Positions 32,612-45,012 of a stretch of 64,000 nt of DNA are shown here, piece by piece (position 1 is the stretch's first letter; every line of letters starts with the position of its first letter). The stretch comes from Luidia sarsii. Lineage: Eukaryota > Echinodermata > Asteroidea > Paxillosida > Luidiidae. The stretch spans positions 11,985,145-12,049,144 of the forward strand of contig OX465103.1 of NCBI GenBank assembly GCA_949987565.1, in the 5' to 3' direction. The position numbers and the translations under genes are program-made. Under the pieces are notes generated by a model, which saw only the letters and a list, made by a program, of their open reading frames with translations, had not been told where the DNA came from and ran no database searches.

Positions 32612-34919
32612 CCGTCTATTGGGTATCACTGAACGGGGCTGGTGAGGTGGAGGGACCAAACTCTACGAGAATTTTGTTTTCTTTTTTTTTAAAGTCCTGA
32701 AGAAAAACTGACAGCCTTTCAACGGAACAGGTCTACAAATCGGAGGAGAGGAGGAATTGACTTGATAGCACCGCGAGGGACGAGGAAAGTAGGCCAATCA
32801 TGCCCATGATTTGTTGACGATTCCCGGTCGACAGCTGCTTGCCATCTCAGCGAGCTCTGCCAGGGCACCCTAGGAACGGAGTGCTAGGAAGGGGACCGCG
32901 CGCAATGCACTGAAAGAACCTTCATTGATCTGGACTCGGCCAACCGTCTGCTCGTGTGTCAACGAGGATCTGACCTTTCGGACATGAAGCTAGCGCTGTC
33001 AGCGCCCTGATCGGATTACATTCTCACTGACGCAAATCATAACACCCGTGTAAACTGAACCTGCGCATGAGCGACCGCGGCATCCATCCCTGCACAAATC
33101 CAATCCACTGCACGTTCTTGACCCTCACGGTATATATTGTCAAAGTGATGAGGGATTCGTAAAGGGCCCATAACTCCACTTCCAACGGATTACCCAATGG
33201 TAGAGCTGCAACTTGAATGGCGCAATTGTGCAATATCCATCGTCCTTTGATTGACTGGAAGTGAAAGTTTCATGTACACTGTAACCTAAGCCAAAATTTA
33301 AGCGCCTTACACAAAACTTTGGCAATTTGAAACTGTCAACCATTATCACGCTCTTCTGGCAAACCTTTTGGGTTGCAAGAATTTGTACAAGAAAAAATCA
33401 TAATATTCATCAATCATATTGTCCCTTAAATTTGGTGCCTGTGCTTTGTACTGGTAGGACTGCTATGTCCATAAGATAAATTCTCATCTTGAGAAAGCTT
33501 ATCACCTAGGGGAATTGAACAATATCCTTTTAATCTAAACAAAAAGGGAAATGATAAAACCCACAGTTTATTTAGTCTGCATTGGATAGGACTTTGATTA
33601 TGCTGAAAAGCAAAAGGGAAAAGCTATTAACTGCAACAATTGTATCTACACTGTAACTGTACGCACATGTACAGATGTAAGTCTTCAGTGCAGGAAGATG
33701 CTGGTACCTTGATGGAAGCCCTAGCTTCAGTCAATGCTATGCCTTACGGGTACCAGACATTCAATGGCCTGTGTACACACTGTCGGGGACAAAAGTCTCC
33801 GGTTCAAATTATATCCTCCTCGTAAACTACGGACCATCCGTTCATATCCCCGAGGCAAAGGTTTGGAAAAACGATCCTTCAGCCCTATCTAAGAGAAAAT
33901 GTCATTAAAAGATGTCCTAACTGGCCATCAGTCTATCAATCTAAATGTACATTTTGTACATACATAAACATGTACAGTACTGGTACAGTATATGACACAA
34001 GTGATGGTCATGGGACCTATATTATACATGGAATTTTAAATAAACCACAAGACACCAACATGTACCGTACAACAGTACTGTACATGTACATGTACATGGG
34101 TTAGACCTGTGGTCAAGTTGGCAAAGGTGGTTGAACTTCCCTACTAGATGGGCAGGATATCAAAACTCAAATCCAATTTTGAAATCAAATCCCATCCAAT
34201 CCACATTTGATTTGTGGGGGTTTCATTTTTCAATGTGGATTTGCCCTTCCTCGAAATGAACGTGTACAGATACATGCACATGTTGCACTGCATGCTGTAG
34301 CACTGTATGCCTGGTGCTTAGTTTCAATTACTTGCCCCCCCCAAAAAAAATGCAGGCCAACCAAGCTGCATGAAATAATTTCACGCTGACAATTAGCAGG
34401 CCGTGCACTGAGCACAGACAGGAACTAACATCAAATCAGCATGGGACAGGCCCTGATTGAGTTATATCTGCTTGTCTGTATCTTGGGATGTGCATCTGTT
34501 TGGAGGTTGATGCAGGTAACCAATCACTGGCTTGCTTGTTAGCGTCTTTGGCTGTCTCTAGCCAGTGCCGAGATGTAAGATTCCTCGATTGCATTAAAGG
34601 TACGGTGCACCATTTGCAAAGGTCAAGGAACCGCTTCCATACTTTGTCAAACTCAACGCATCCATCAGATAACAAGCTGCCTAAGTTTTGGCTCCATCCG
34701 TCGACCATGTCATGAGAAAAATTGTGGAAACAAAATTAAATGCTATTGCTAATGTTTTTCAGACATAGAGGCCAGTATTCGTAAAATCGGGAATCTGCAA
34801 AGAGTGAATCTGCTGAAGACAAAATGGCCTCTGACTTACATTCACAGTTGAGATTTGAAGATTTTCGTGGTGAGAATAGCGGAAGAAGTAACAGGTTTGC
34901 GTTAACACAATGCACAATT

Positions 34920-35035
34920 CTCTTTTGTTGAGTATAGGTATGTGTGATTCTTAGTATATGTAGTTCCTCCGGTTCTTTTCAGAACCACACATACTCACAA
35001 AAGAGAACTTTGCATGGTGTTATCGCAAACTCATG
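34920..35035. repeat. Palindromic element with histone-type 3'-end signal, copy 3
   Basis: GGTTCTTTTCAGAACC at 34971-34986 has a perfect 6-bp stem and a TTTC loop, fitting the animal histone 3' stem-loop consensus exactly. It is followed by ACACA and CAAAAGAGAA (34998-35007). The left arm is a diverged inverted copy. Right-flank sequence (GCATGGTGTTATCGCAAAC) matches copies 1 and 2. Confidence 0.75.
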
Positions 35036-35120
35036 ACTCCTTCTAACAGTCACAGACCGGGCAGAACTCTGCTAAAAACCCAAACCCCAAAAGTCTTGAC
35101 TCCCTCCTGTGCTTAGTTAC

Positions 35121-35288
35121 CTTTCTCTGCAGGACCCCAATCTTCCTCTCCTTAATGTCCAGCATCTCCTTGAGTTCGGCCACCTCGGAGTAGCGCTTGG
35201 TCTTGTCCGTGCTGAGCGTGCTCAGGAGCTGCTCCTTGCGCACCAGGTTCATCTCCTTCTCCTCTAGACGTGACCGGAGTGCTTCGAC
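35121..35288 (-). CDS. ERC: ERC exon 5 (56 codons)
   Basis: Encodes VEALRSRLEEKEMNLVRKEQ and ends ELKEMLDIKERKIGVLQRK. Vertebrate ERC has VEALRLRLEEKE...DLKDMLDVKERKVNVLQKK at this place. Length is 168 nt, phase 0 to phase 0; acceptor GGTCCACCACTCAG is modest in pyrimidines, donor AAG/GTAACT. It is continuous coiled coil of exactly eight heptads. It joins in phase to exon 6 (IDNLQEQL), matching the uninterrupted vertebrate KKIENLQEQL. A possible 21-codon cassette exon lies between them at 29531-29593. Confidence 0.95.
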
Positions 35289-35627
35289 CTGAGTGGTGGA
35301 CACAAGCAGGCCACAATCGGCAAAGGGCTTTCCGTGAGTGAGAGGTTTGGTCGAGGCTCAAACAACGCTGGGCTTTGCCTCGGGGCCTACACATGGTGCA
35401 CACGTGGACATGAACGTGGGCACATTCCAGTCCTTCCTCACAGACTCTGTGCGAGAACCTGTCTGGCATCCCATTCCCATGCATGCAATTCCCTGTGGAT
35501 TTCTGTGGACTTCGAAAAGCCTTGTAACAATCGACGATGGGTTATCCATAGGCTGTACGGTTTCTGTGCATTGTCTACCATATTGTGATCAGTGGTACAA
35601 TGAGTTTGATGAAATCATTGATGAAAC

Positions 35628-35957
35628 AGCTGATCTGATCTGTCCTGACCTGAACTGACCTCACCCGACCTGGCCCGACCCGACCTGATCAGACCACACC
35701 TGATCTAATCGGATCTGGTCTGACCTGACCCGACCAGACCCGACCTTATCTGATCAGACCAGATCTGGTCTGACCTGACCTGACTCCACTCGACCCGACC
35801 TGACCTGACCAGACCAGATTTAACCCGATCTGATCTGGTCTGACCTGACCCAACCCGACATGACCCGACCCGACCTGACCTGACCCGACATGGCCTCACC
35901 AGACCAGCCCTGACTTGATCTAATCGAATCTGATCTGACCTGATCTGGTCTGGTCTG
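35628..35957. repeat. (TGACC)n / (TGATC)n pentamer-derived array
   Basis: Irregular CTGACCTGACCCGACC and TGATCTGGTCTGACC words over 330 bp; period 5 with higher-order variation. Confidence 0.9.
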
Positions 35958-36237
35958 TGCTTTAACACCAGAAATCCTGCAGACTGCTTCCTGGCCTAAA
36001 CGACCCCAAAAAAATGTAAAATCACAAGAATTTCAACGGCTTGACGTTTCGATCCTAGTCAGACCATCCTCGAAGGCTCCGAGGCTATCGCATAGATACT
36101 GAGAATGTAAGGCTTACAATGTGTCAGGTGAGGAGGCAATACTAGAATTTGCCAGGTTTAAGCCAGGTTAGTTTGCTTCGGCAATCTGCCACCAACCCCT
36201 TTAATACTGTGGGCCCTATTCACTCGGGAAAACCCTC

Positions 36238-36258
36238 GGGGGGGGGGGGGGGGGGGGC
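36238..36258. repeat. Poly-G run
   Basis: About 20 consecutive G. Such runs are prone to sequencing error and their length is unreliable. Confidence 0.9.
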
Positions 36259-37427
36259 TTGTTGCTGTATCCCATGTGGAGAAGGAGACAGAAAATGTCC
36301 CCAGCAATCACCAACCACGGTATCATGCATGAAGAAGCCAAAATAATTAACAAGTACGCTCCCTCCCCGAGAAAAAGAAATCGCCATTGTCATTAGTAGA
36401 CCAAATTTGATCAACGTGGGTAATTTCTGCAAAACTTGGCCCTGTGGCAACACGTGAAGTACACAGTACCCAAGGGGGGCTGAATTCTCGCCTGCTTATC
36501 CCCAGACGGTCATCGACATTGGGTCCCTACTTATCATAACCATCCAACCCCCGCATTCCCCCCCCCCCCCCCTTTGGCAGAAGACTACTACTGTACGAAT
36601 CAAATTGATGGCAGGAATCGGTAGAGAGGACTGAGGAAGGGTGTTGGGTGAGAGAGAAACGGAGGTGCATGAATAAAAAATGCATCTCAGAGTCACAGGC
36701 TGGAGCCCCTGCATAAAGCTACTGTAAACGTAGACCTAATGTACATGTACATGTACATGCACTGCACATCTTCCATGTTACCGCTTTCCTATTTGGGGGA
36801 GTACATGATGCCGTGGTTTTCAAAATCCTGTCTCATTTACAGATGTTGTTGTCGTTTATACTTTTCATGTAAAACAAACCAAAATATACACATGTGTAAA
36901 TATGTTGCAAACAGCTTACTGACTTGGACAATCAAAATTATACAAAGTCTCAAATGTTAAGGGTGCTTTACCCGATTGCTTGTATTTTTTCCAGCAGGCA
37001 ATCAGGCAATGCAATGAGCATACAGTTGAGTAGGGAAAACCCTCAATGAACTACATGTACATTCTCCTCAACGCACACACCATAATTAGTGCAGTATTGC
37101 ACATATACATGTACAATGTTTGGCAATTTGGCATTAGTTTTTTGCTCTGCTACATGTAGGATGAAATAACGCTCATTATGCTAAAAGTAATTCAAAGTTG
37201 TTCTACCTCCCAGAGAAGTCCGGCTAGGACCCACCAATCAGGTCAAAGGTTACATGTACACAATTTGTAACAGCTCTGTATCAATTTGTCAGCAGTACAC
37301 AAAGGTTTGCGATTATATTGTGTGAACATCATCAGTGTTTTCACAAAACGGTGAATTCATCCGCACAGCTAGAGGTGAGTTAGCATCATCTTTTGAAAAC
37401 TGTTATCACCCGTCTTTGAATGAGTAA

Positions 37428-37500
37428 ATTGAAAAATTGGCAAAGAAAACTCAGACAGGACAAGTCCAGTCAGAGTTTTCTTTGCCAATTTTTCAATTTG
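37428..37500. repeat. Near-perfect hairpin of SINE-tail sequence
   Basis: AAATTGAAAAATTGGCAAAG AAAACTC and its complement flank an 18-nt loop. The arm matches the tail of SINE copy 3, so this looks like two SINE ends joined head to head. Confidence 0.8.
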
Positions 37501-37690
37501 TCCAAAAGTTCCCAGTCAGTTTTTCCTCTCTTTGTTTAATTTGTATGCGTAGTGTTAAAAAAAAAATGGTGTTGTGATACGGTGGTGTATAAGATTAGCA
37601 ACATGAAGTCGTACTGATTTCCTTTTGGAAGTGGAAATGCCGCCACTATGAAGTCCTTGCTGGTGTGCTTTGCTTGACTGCAACCTATGA

Positions 37691-37991
37691 GGCCTGGGCA
37701 GACGAAGCGGGTATTTGAAACCCGACCAAGAATTATGGGTACCCGATTTGATAACCCAAGTAAAAAAAGAAAGAATAATTACCATGTGAAACAATGACTC
37801 TTTTTATATCGATATCTACTTCAGACCATCAGTGTCTATTGGGCGGTCAATGACCTGCAATTTTCTTTAGCATGCCGGCAACTGCGCCCCAATAGCGACC
37901 ATCTAATTGTGGCCATCCACTATCCAGGTACCCCTTGATTTAAACATTCGGGTACCCGGTTCCCGAAAAACCCAACTTTGCCCAGGCCTAC
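37691..37991. mobile_element. MITE with GGCCTGGGCA termini
   Basis: AGGCCTGGGCAGAC ... CGGGTATTTGAAACCCG on the left, CGGGTACCCGGTTCCCG ... TTTGCCCAGGCCT on the right; about 300 bp. Confidence 0.75.
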
Positions 37992-37997
37992 TGGTAT

Positions 37998-38214
37998 AAC
38001 CAATAGAGGTGTTTCAGATGACGTCATTTGACCGCCAAAGGCTACCGTAATTACCATGTCCACAGGAGCGTCCAAATCCGCGGAAGCGCATGCAAATATC
38101 GAATCTGAATCCATTGGACTTTTTGATGACTAGAAGGTGCGCGCATTCCGGGTACATCCGCGTGAGTTGAATGCTGACCGACAAAAAGCACGTGACTGAA
38201 AAACCTCTATACAC
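37998..38214. mobile_element. MITE with ATAGAGGTGTTTCAG termini
   Basis: Left ATAGAGGTGTTTCAGATGACG; right CACGTGACTGAAAAACCTCTAT. It lies seven bases from the preceding element, so one probably landed beside the other. Confidence 0.7.
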
Positions 38215-38558
38215 GTGGTAGGGCAGGGCTCGACCTTAGCACTAGCCCGACGGTCATAGTCTAGTAAAAACAGCTGCGGGCTAGTAAAATGACCCATTTT
38301 GCTAGCCTGGCGGACTAGTAAAAAGTAGACAGCGGTGTGGAGGCAAAAAAGATGCGGGTGGGGATGAGAAAGCACAAACTAATTATACAGGGCTAGTAAA
38401 ACTTGCTGCCGGCTAGTTAAAAAACTTAATTTACTAGCCCAGTGGGCTTCCGTAGTTAAAAAAAATAATTAAGCGCGAGGCTTGTAGGTCAATGCTCTTG
38501 TGCACAGTATCTTCAGGCCACGTTCTAACTTCTAACCAGCCTCCTCCCCACTACTTAC

Positions 38559-38726
38559 ATCTGTCTGCAGGATGCTGGAGTGTTGCTCCTTGGCCGCCAG
38601 GGACTCCTTGAGCAGGCTGACATGGGCCTGGTAGTCCTGCTGCTGGTGGGTCAACGTCTCTATCTTGGTCTGTAGGCCCTGCGCCTCTGCAGACTTCTTG
38701 TTCAGCTCCAGCTTCAGCTGATCCAC
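38559..38726 (-). CDS. ERC: ERC exon 4 (56 codons)
   Basis: Begins VDQLKLELNKKSAEAQ and continues LQTKIETLTHQQQDYQ, VSLLKESLAAKEQ and SSILQTD. This corresponds to vertebrate ERC LQTKLETLTNQ...HIEVLKESLTAKEQRAAILQTEV. Length is 168 nt, phase 0 to phase 0; acceptor GCCATGTAG, donor GAT/GTAAGT. The sense-strand sequence upstream of the acceptor is about 930 nt of almost pure C and T. Its first residues resemble both the VEQLKEEL and VKQEL segments of vertebrates, so it is either an exon with about 30 codons deleted or the second of two exons. Confidence 0.95.
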
Positions 38727-38739
38727 CTACATGGCCCCA

Positions 38740-39183
38740 ACAGAGAGAGAGAGAGAGAGGGAGGGGGAGGGGAGAGAGAGGGAGAGGGGGAGAGGGAGGG
38801 GGGGGGGAGAGGGGGAGGGAGGGGAGAGAGGGGGGAAGAGGGAGAGGGAGAGAGGGGGAGGGAGAGAGGGGGAGAGAGGGGGAGGGGAGGGAGAGGGAGA
38901 GAATGAGAGAGGGGGAGAGAGAGGGGGAGAGAGAGAGGGGGAGGGAGAGGGAGAGAGGGGAGAGAGAGACAGAGAGGAGAGAGAGAGGGAGAGAGAGAGG
39001 GAGAGGGAGAGAGAGGGAGGGAGGGAGAGGCAGAGAGGGGAAGAGAGAGTGAGAGAGAGGGGGAGAGAGAGAGGGAAGAGGAGGGAGAGGGAGAGAGGGG
39101 AGAGAGAGAGGGGAGAGGGGAGAGAGAGGGAGAGAGGGGAGAGAGAGGGAGAGAGGGGAGAGAGAGGGAGAGAGGGAGAGAGG

Positions 39184-39216
<33 letters not shown>

Positions 39217-39672
39217 AGGGAGAGGGAGAGAGGGGGGGGGAGTGAGAGGGAGAGAGGGGAAAGAGAGAGGGGAGAGGTAGGGAGGGGAGGGAGAGAGGGG
39301 AGAGAGAGGGAGAGAGGGGAGAGAGAGGGAGAGAGAGAGAGAGAGAGAGAGGGAGGGAGAGGGAGAGGGAGAGAGAGGGAGGGAGGGAGACGGAGAGAGG
39401 GGGAGAGAGAGTGAGAGAGAGGGGGGAGAGAGAGGGAAGGGGAGGGAGAGGGAGAGAGGGGAGAGAGAGAGGGGAGAGAGAGGGAGGGGAGGGAGAGGGA
39501 GAGAGGGGGAGAGAGAGGGAGAGAGGGGGAGAGAGAGGGAGAGAGAGAAAGAGAGAGAGAGGGAGATGGAGAGAGGGAGGGAGAGAGAGAGACAGAGTTA
39601 GAGAGGGGGGGGGTGAGAGAGACAGAGATAGAGAGAGGGGAGAAAAGGAGAGGGGGGAGAGGGAGAAGGTCT
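38740..39672. repeat. 930-bp (GA)n / (GGGAGA)n polypurine tract
   Basis: Almost pure purine on plus, so almost pure pyrimidine on the ERC sense strand, ending 14 bp before the exon 4 acceptor. It gives artefactual Glu/Arg/Gly and Ser/Pro/Leu frames. Confidence 0.96.
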
Positions 39673-42600
39673 GACAGTCAGGCTCCACTTACAAAGTGTT
39701 TTTAACGCAGGATTTCAATGATGAAGCATGGTAAAGTTTGCTTGCGGGATGGTCTACATTTACATGTTCGTATACCTTTTCAAGCTAAGTAGAAACTCCA
39801 AATTCCTGGGAAATTAGGCCTGGTTTATTGTGGTATCATCTTAATAACTAAATTTTGGGGTGGAATAATTTGGGTTTTCGGAGAGGTGAGTGGTGCTTGG
39901 GTTATACTTACCGGTATACATATGTACAAAACTGTGCCTTTAATCTAATCAATACATCTTCATGTACATGTATATGTACACATACATGTACATGTATGTA
40001 CATATATGTACACTTGTACAGTAGGCCTACATGTGTACCATACATGTACGGTACATGTACATGTACACATACATATACTGTACATGTACATTACTGATCC
40101 AGTGACAAAGTAAAGTACATGTGTACATTGCAAACTGGTAAACTGCTAAATGTATGGTGTAAGTGTATGCATACATTTTATGTATACATACACAGTATAT
40201 TTAGCACTTAAACAGTTTGCCATTTTTTTGTTTTGGGGGCTCAAGTTGTGGACCTTGGTAAGGCACTGATCTGTCAGGCAAACAACAACAACCAGAGACA
40301 GCAGCAATGTTCAGTAGTATAGTCTCAACTGCAAGAAGGAGACCATTTTTGCCTCCCGGAAAAGTTATTTAAAAAATCTGCAGGCCTTAATGGGCCACTA
40401 GAAAATATACAGTAGTTAGTGTTGATCCTCATATACATGTACATGTACATATGTACTATTGTGTACTTGATTTCTATATTGTGCATGCAGTAAAGCACTT
40501 TCCAATATGTCCCATATTTCAATGTCTCAGTACATGCACATAAATGCACATTTTGAAGTTGGGTGAATGAACTATGAATACATATCATATACATGTATGT
40601 AAAGTGATACATGTACTGTATCCTGCATACATTCATGTACAGTACATGTTTGTTGTCAGCTGTCCACGTGCCCTGAAAGCATGCCATCTTAGACATACAT
40701 GTAGTTACTCTAACGATTGAAATGTCAAAGGCATCAGTCCATGTACTGTATGTACATGTAGGCCACCGCCTCAGACTTCATTTCTCACTCGATTGTGCGC
40801 TTGTTACTTGTTTGCGCGCTTTGTTGTGCTGCAGTTACATACTGTACTGTAGCAAGCACAGGTCAATCAACTCAGTCCACTGGGTCATTTACTTGAGGTG
40901 GGATATTGTTGGTGGTGGAGAGGGGGTTCTTTCCTGGTAATCTGTAGGCTAATTCCCAGTCAGGATGGCCAACACTCGCACAGTCTGACCTTTTCATAGG
41001 CCTTCTCCTATTGCCCTTCTTCCTTTTCAGTGTGTGGTGTGGGGCACTGGAGCCCCCCAGGCTTAATTGTTGTGAAGGTGAGGCCCCAAGTGCACCACAC
41101 AAGGACCTGAAACATATCCCTCCAGTCCTTCACTGTCAGGGTCTCACCATGGTCTCACCAACCTCCTGACCAACTGCCTCTCCCCCCCCTTCCCCAACAG
41201 AATTTCTGGGAGATAGGGAACTCAGCTGTGATTTACATACATGTGCATGTGTATCATGCATGCATGAAAATGAAAGGCTGGCTGGCATGGTACAGTGTGT
41301 GTACATGTACAGTACTTGTACAGTACAGTACATACATGTACATGTACATGCAAGGAGGCATGTACAGTATATGCACATACATGTACTGTACATTTACATG
41401 TACATGCATACTGGGTAGGCCTAGGCTATACTAAGACAGCCATCAAATGCACATGCACATGTAGATGTACTTGCATATGCACATGATGCACATGTACACA
41501 ATGCACATGTACACGATGCACATACATGTGTTGTACATGTGGATGTACATTGTGTACATGTACCGGTACATGCATATGTGCAAATACATGCACATGTACG
41601 GTGTACATGTACATGTACGGTACATGAACCGTACATGTACATCCACATGTACAGTACCACATGTACATGTACACCTGTACACCTGTACACGTACATGCAC
41701 ATGATGTATGTAAAGATGCATACATGTGCATGCACCATCTCGTTGGTTTGGTTTTCATTCCGCGAGTAGTTTTGGATTCAAGTACAGATGTTCATTGGTG
41801 AAGGCCTGACCATGGCCTGACATTTTGAACCTAGCAAGTACACATGTACTACAGGACCTTTCTCAAAGATCCTCTGCATTTGCCTCAGGGAGGGGCTCTG
41901 CTGGACTGTGCTTTTAAAAGGAACCATACCGAGTAAAAAATAAATCTCTTCCTACACTACATCAAATCTCGAAAATTTAGAGGGCCTGACAGTTTGATCC
42001 AGGCAGGACGCTTTGATCCTAGCATGACCTTTCCCAAGGCCCTTCTACCTTCATGAAATACTGGGTCAGAACAATTAGACACTGTAATCTTGTATCAAAA
42101 TGAAAATGGCGAAGAATTGCAACAATTTGTGTACAATTTCTTAGTCAGTTTTCATTTTATATGTACTACAATAACTATATAATATTTCATTACTTGTCAG
42201 AATCTTGAAATAGAAATACATGAACAAATAATCTTGCTATCGTGTCTTTGAATTTGATAGGTACTATTGTACATGTTTGATAATATTATTTTACCATATC
42301 CCTCATACACTACTGTACATTATGTGTGCCTGGGTACATGTGTACAAAATCAATTGAGTGTGTGTGCCTTCACTATTCTATCTTTTTTAATGAATCCTAT
42401 GGAGACAGTTTGATTCCCCCGTGATTCACTCTGATCGGTTTGCTCTCCAAACTTGATGAGGCGTGTCCACATTGCCGATCCCAGGGATTTGTGTCCCCAA
42501 TTAGCAGAGATTCCCCCCACACGTGATGCTAAGGGTTGCAAGATGCCCCCTCACGTACATGTACACTGATGTCATAGCCCTAGTTCCTTCCCCTTGCCCA

Positions 42601-43014
42601 AGGGGGGGGGGGGTCTTTGATCTCAGGGTACGAGCACGCCAGAAACCACGTGAGACTCCAAAGGTACCGCGATTGCCGCACCAGGCATGCATTGTACATC
42701 GGTGCACAATGTTCATCACTGAGCACGACATTTCACCCGCGTGCATGTTCGCTCGGGAAAAAAATGTAACGCCCATCAATACGTGCACTAATTAGATTAC
42801 GGTAAAATGGGCGTGCAGGGAACACTGCCCGATAATCAAATTAACCCAGTATGGAAAATTCCACGAAAGTAGGGGAACGGTACCATGTTTTGAATCAATG
42901 TCACTCCTTAATTCAAACACCATATCTAATACAATGCAGACACACCAAAACACCAACGATTCAGGAAACTGAGCTATCCATTCTCCAAAGAAAACATATT
43001 ATAGAATGCTGGTG

Positions 43015-43200
43015 AATGCATTATAACTTGATATGAAAATCATATAATTTAGTGGGCCTGACGTTTCGATCCTAGCAGGACCTTTCTCAAAGGCAGAAAA
43101 AGATCCTGCTAGGATCGAAACGTCAGGCCCACTAAATTTTATGATTTGCATTTTGGTAATTTTGGTCAGTAAGCAGTTTGCAACATTTTTGTATATCACT
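43015..43200. mobile_element. GATCCTAGCAGGACC palindromic MITE, copy C
   Basis: Left arm from about 43050 and right arm to about 43135, nearly perfect, followed by the flank TTGCATTTTGGTAATTTTGG and CAGTAAGCAGTTTGCAAC. Confidence 0.85.
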
Positions 43201-44533
43201 TTGATATGAAAATGTGAGACAGTGGTCGCAGTCGCACACAATTGATTCAAATGACCTAGAAAAGATTTTAAATGACCTAGACATACATGTACTGTATAGA
43301 AATCTTATCTAGTCTGCCATGAGGAAGAAAGCCTACAGTACATACTACATGTACCTGTATGTACATTGTACATGTACACTGTACTTCTGTTCATAAAATG
43401 CTGAATATTGAACCTACATAAACTGTACACGTACATGTACAGTACATGTACATGTACATGTACATGTACATCACTGTCTGTGAGAGGAAATACATGTACC
43501 GCACTGAAAAGTACATGTACACAGTGACTCCAATATGTACATGTACAATACATGTACAGAACAGTACCTCCATTCTTAGTCAAATCCTGGAGGCCTTCCT
43601 CCATGGTCAAATATATAATATACCTTCATTGAACAACTCATGTCCTATGATACATGTACATGTAGATGTACACTGTACAGTACCGGTATGGTACATGTAT
43701 ATACATGTACAGTACATGTATGCTGTTAACAAATTGGTGTGAGAAACTTCCCAAAAATAAACAATGATAACACAAATGCTATTGCTTATCTGTGCTGCCC
43801 TGTTCCATGTACATGTACTGTGCATTTAGGAAAGTATGTACATACATTGTGTACACCCTATCATGAGAATTACATGTACATACCGGGTACATACTGTACA
43901 TGTATGTATGTATACGTGTACCGTACATCTATACAACTGAACCGGTATACATGTATGTACTGTACAGTGTACCGGTACATGTACATGTACATGTACATGT
44001 ACATGGGAATTTAACAAACTGACAACGCTTCAAAGGAACTTGCATGTACATGTACTGTACACTGTACATGTACATGTACATGTACCGGGTAATTGGGGTG
44101 CACGTGTTCATTGAAAAGTACATGTAGAGTACAGTACATGTAGGTGTCAAAATTAGTGTCTTCATATACAGTACATGTACAGTTGATGTCAAATTTACAA
44201 TGATATACAGTTCTGTACAGGTCTACATGTACAATGTACGTACATGTACCGGTACGTACATACCGGGGTACAGTATGTAGTTGTCTTTACCACCCATGTT
44301 TCAAATGAGAAATTAATGACATACAAATTACAATGTACATGTACAGTACATCATGGAAATCTCTCCTTATTCCTCATGAGTACATGTACACGTGTACCAT
44401 GCATGTACATGTACTAACTACTATACTCTCTGAGTACATACAGTAGTGTACATTTACGTGTACACACATACATGTACATTACATTCTTGTGCAGCAATGT
44501 CATTACTGGTATGCGGTTTATCTACCGGTAGTT

Positions 44534-45012
44534 ATATGTGACCCGGCACAGCATAATGAGGAGTAACCCCCACTTTTGAGATTTTGAGATTTTCTAATGA
44601 TGTGAAAGAGTATACCATTAGCTTTCAAATGATATAAAAATTATTTCCGTGTGAACTTTGTTGTAAATAGTACAAGGGGACTTCGCTCGTTCATTTGGTA
44701 CCAGACACAATATAGCAGCACCATTCTACAAATGTAACTCCTCAAAAGCGGCCATTCAAAAAGGCAGGAACTTTACATTTTCATGAAAACAGTACACAAA
44801 CACTCCCCCGAAATCCTCGTTTTTTCAACATTTAGAGACGGAATTCGGAAAAATCCTTTGGACATAATATCCTCCAATACATTAACTTTCCGAAAATCCA
44901 AAAAAATATATATATTTTTTTTTAAATTGAGAAGATACTTTGACTTCAGGCGTTGTTTACTCGAAAAGTGTTTTGGTGGGATATTTCTCATGTCGCTGTG
45001 CCGGGTCACATA
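44534..45012. mobile_element. 480-bp element with ATATGTGACCCGGCACAGC inverted termini
   Basis: Left ATATGTGACCCGGCACAGC and right GCTGTGCCGGGTCACATAT are perfect 18-19-bp inverted repeats. The interior is AT-rich with no transposase frame, so this is a non-autonomous DNA transposon. Confidence 0.85.

Larger units (their letters stand above)
24893..35120 (-). other. ERC intron between exons 5 and 6
   Basis: Ten kilobases containing the candidate cassette exon (29531-29593), a hairpin element (25119-25275), an 11-bp array (25873-26215), a 15-bp array (27745-28095), a (GGGA)n tract (31806-32268), a foldback element (32398-32611) and a histone-signal palindrome (34920-35035). AT-rich sequence without features occupies 26390-27300. 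GTACAT words cluster at 30180-31200. 28200-29500 is C/G-homopolymer-rich, and 32700-34900 shows nothing definite. Confidence 0.75.
35289..38558 (-). other. ERC intron between exons 4 and 5
   Basis: Holds a short palindromic-element copy (35515-35625), a (TGACC)n-like array (35628-35957), a partial GATCCTAGCAGGACC element (36025-36075), a run of 21 G (about 36238-36258), a perfect hairpin (37428-37500), two terminal-inverted-repeat elements (37691-37991 and 37998-38214) and a GGCTAGTAAAA word repeat (38222-38450). Nothing is recognised in 36260-37420. Confidence 0.75.

Noticed and set aside
38714..39688. Long Ser/Pro/Leu (minus) and Glu/Arg/Gly (plus) frames
   Set aside because: Translation of a polypurine/polypyrimidine tract; low-complexity only.
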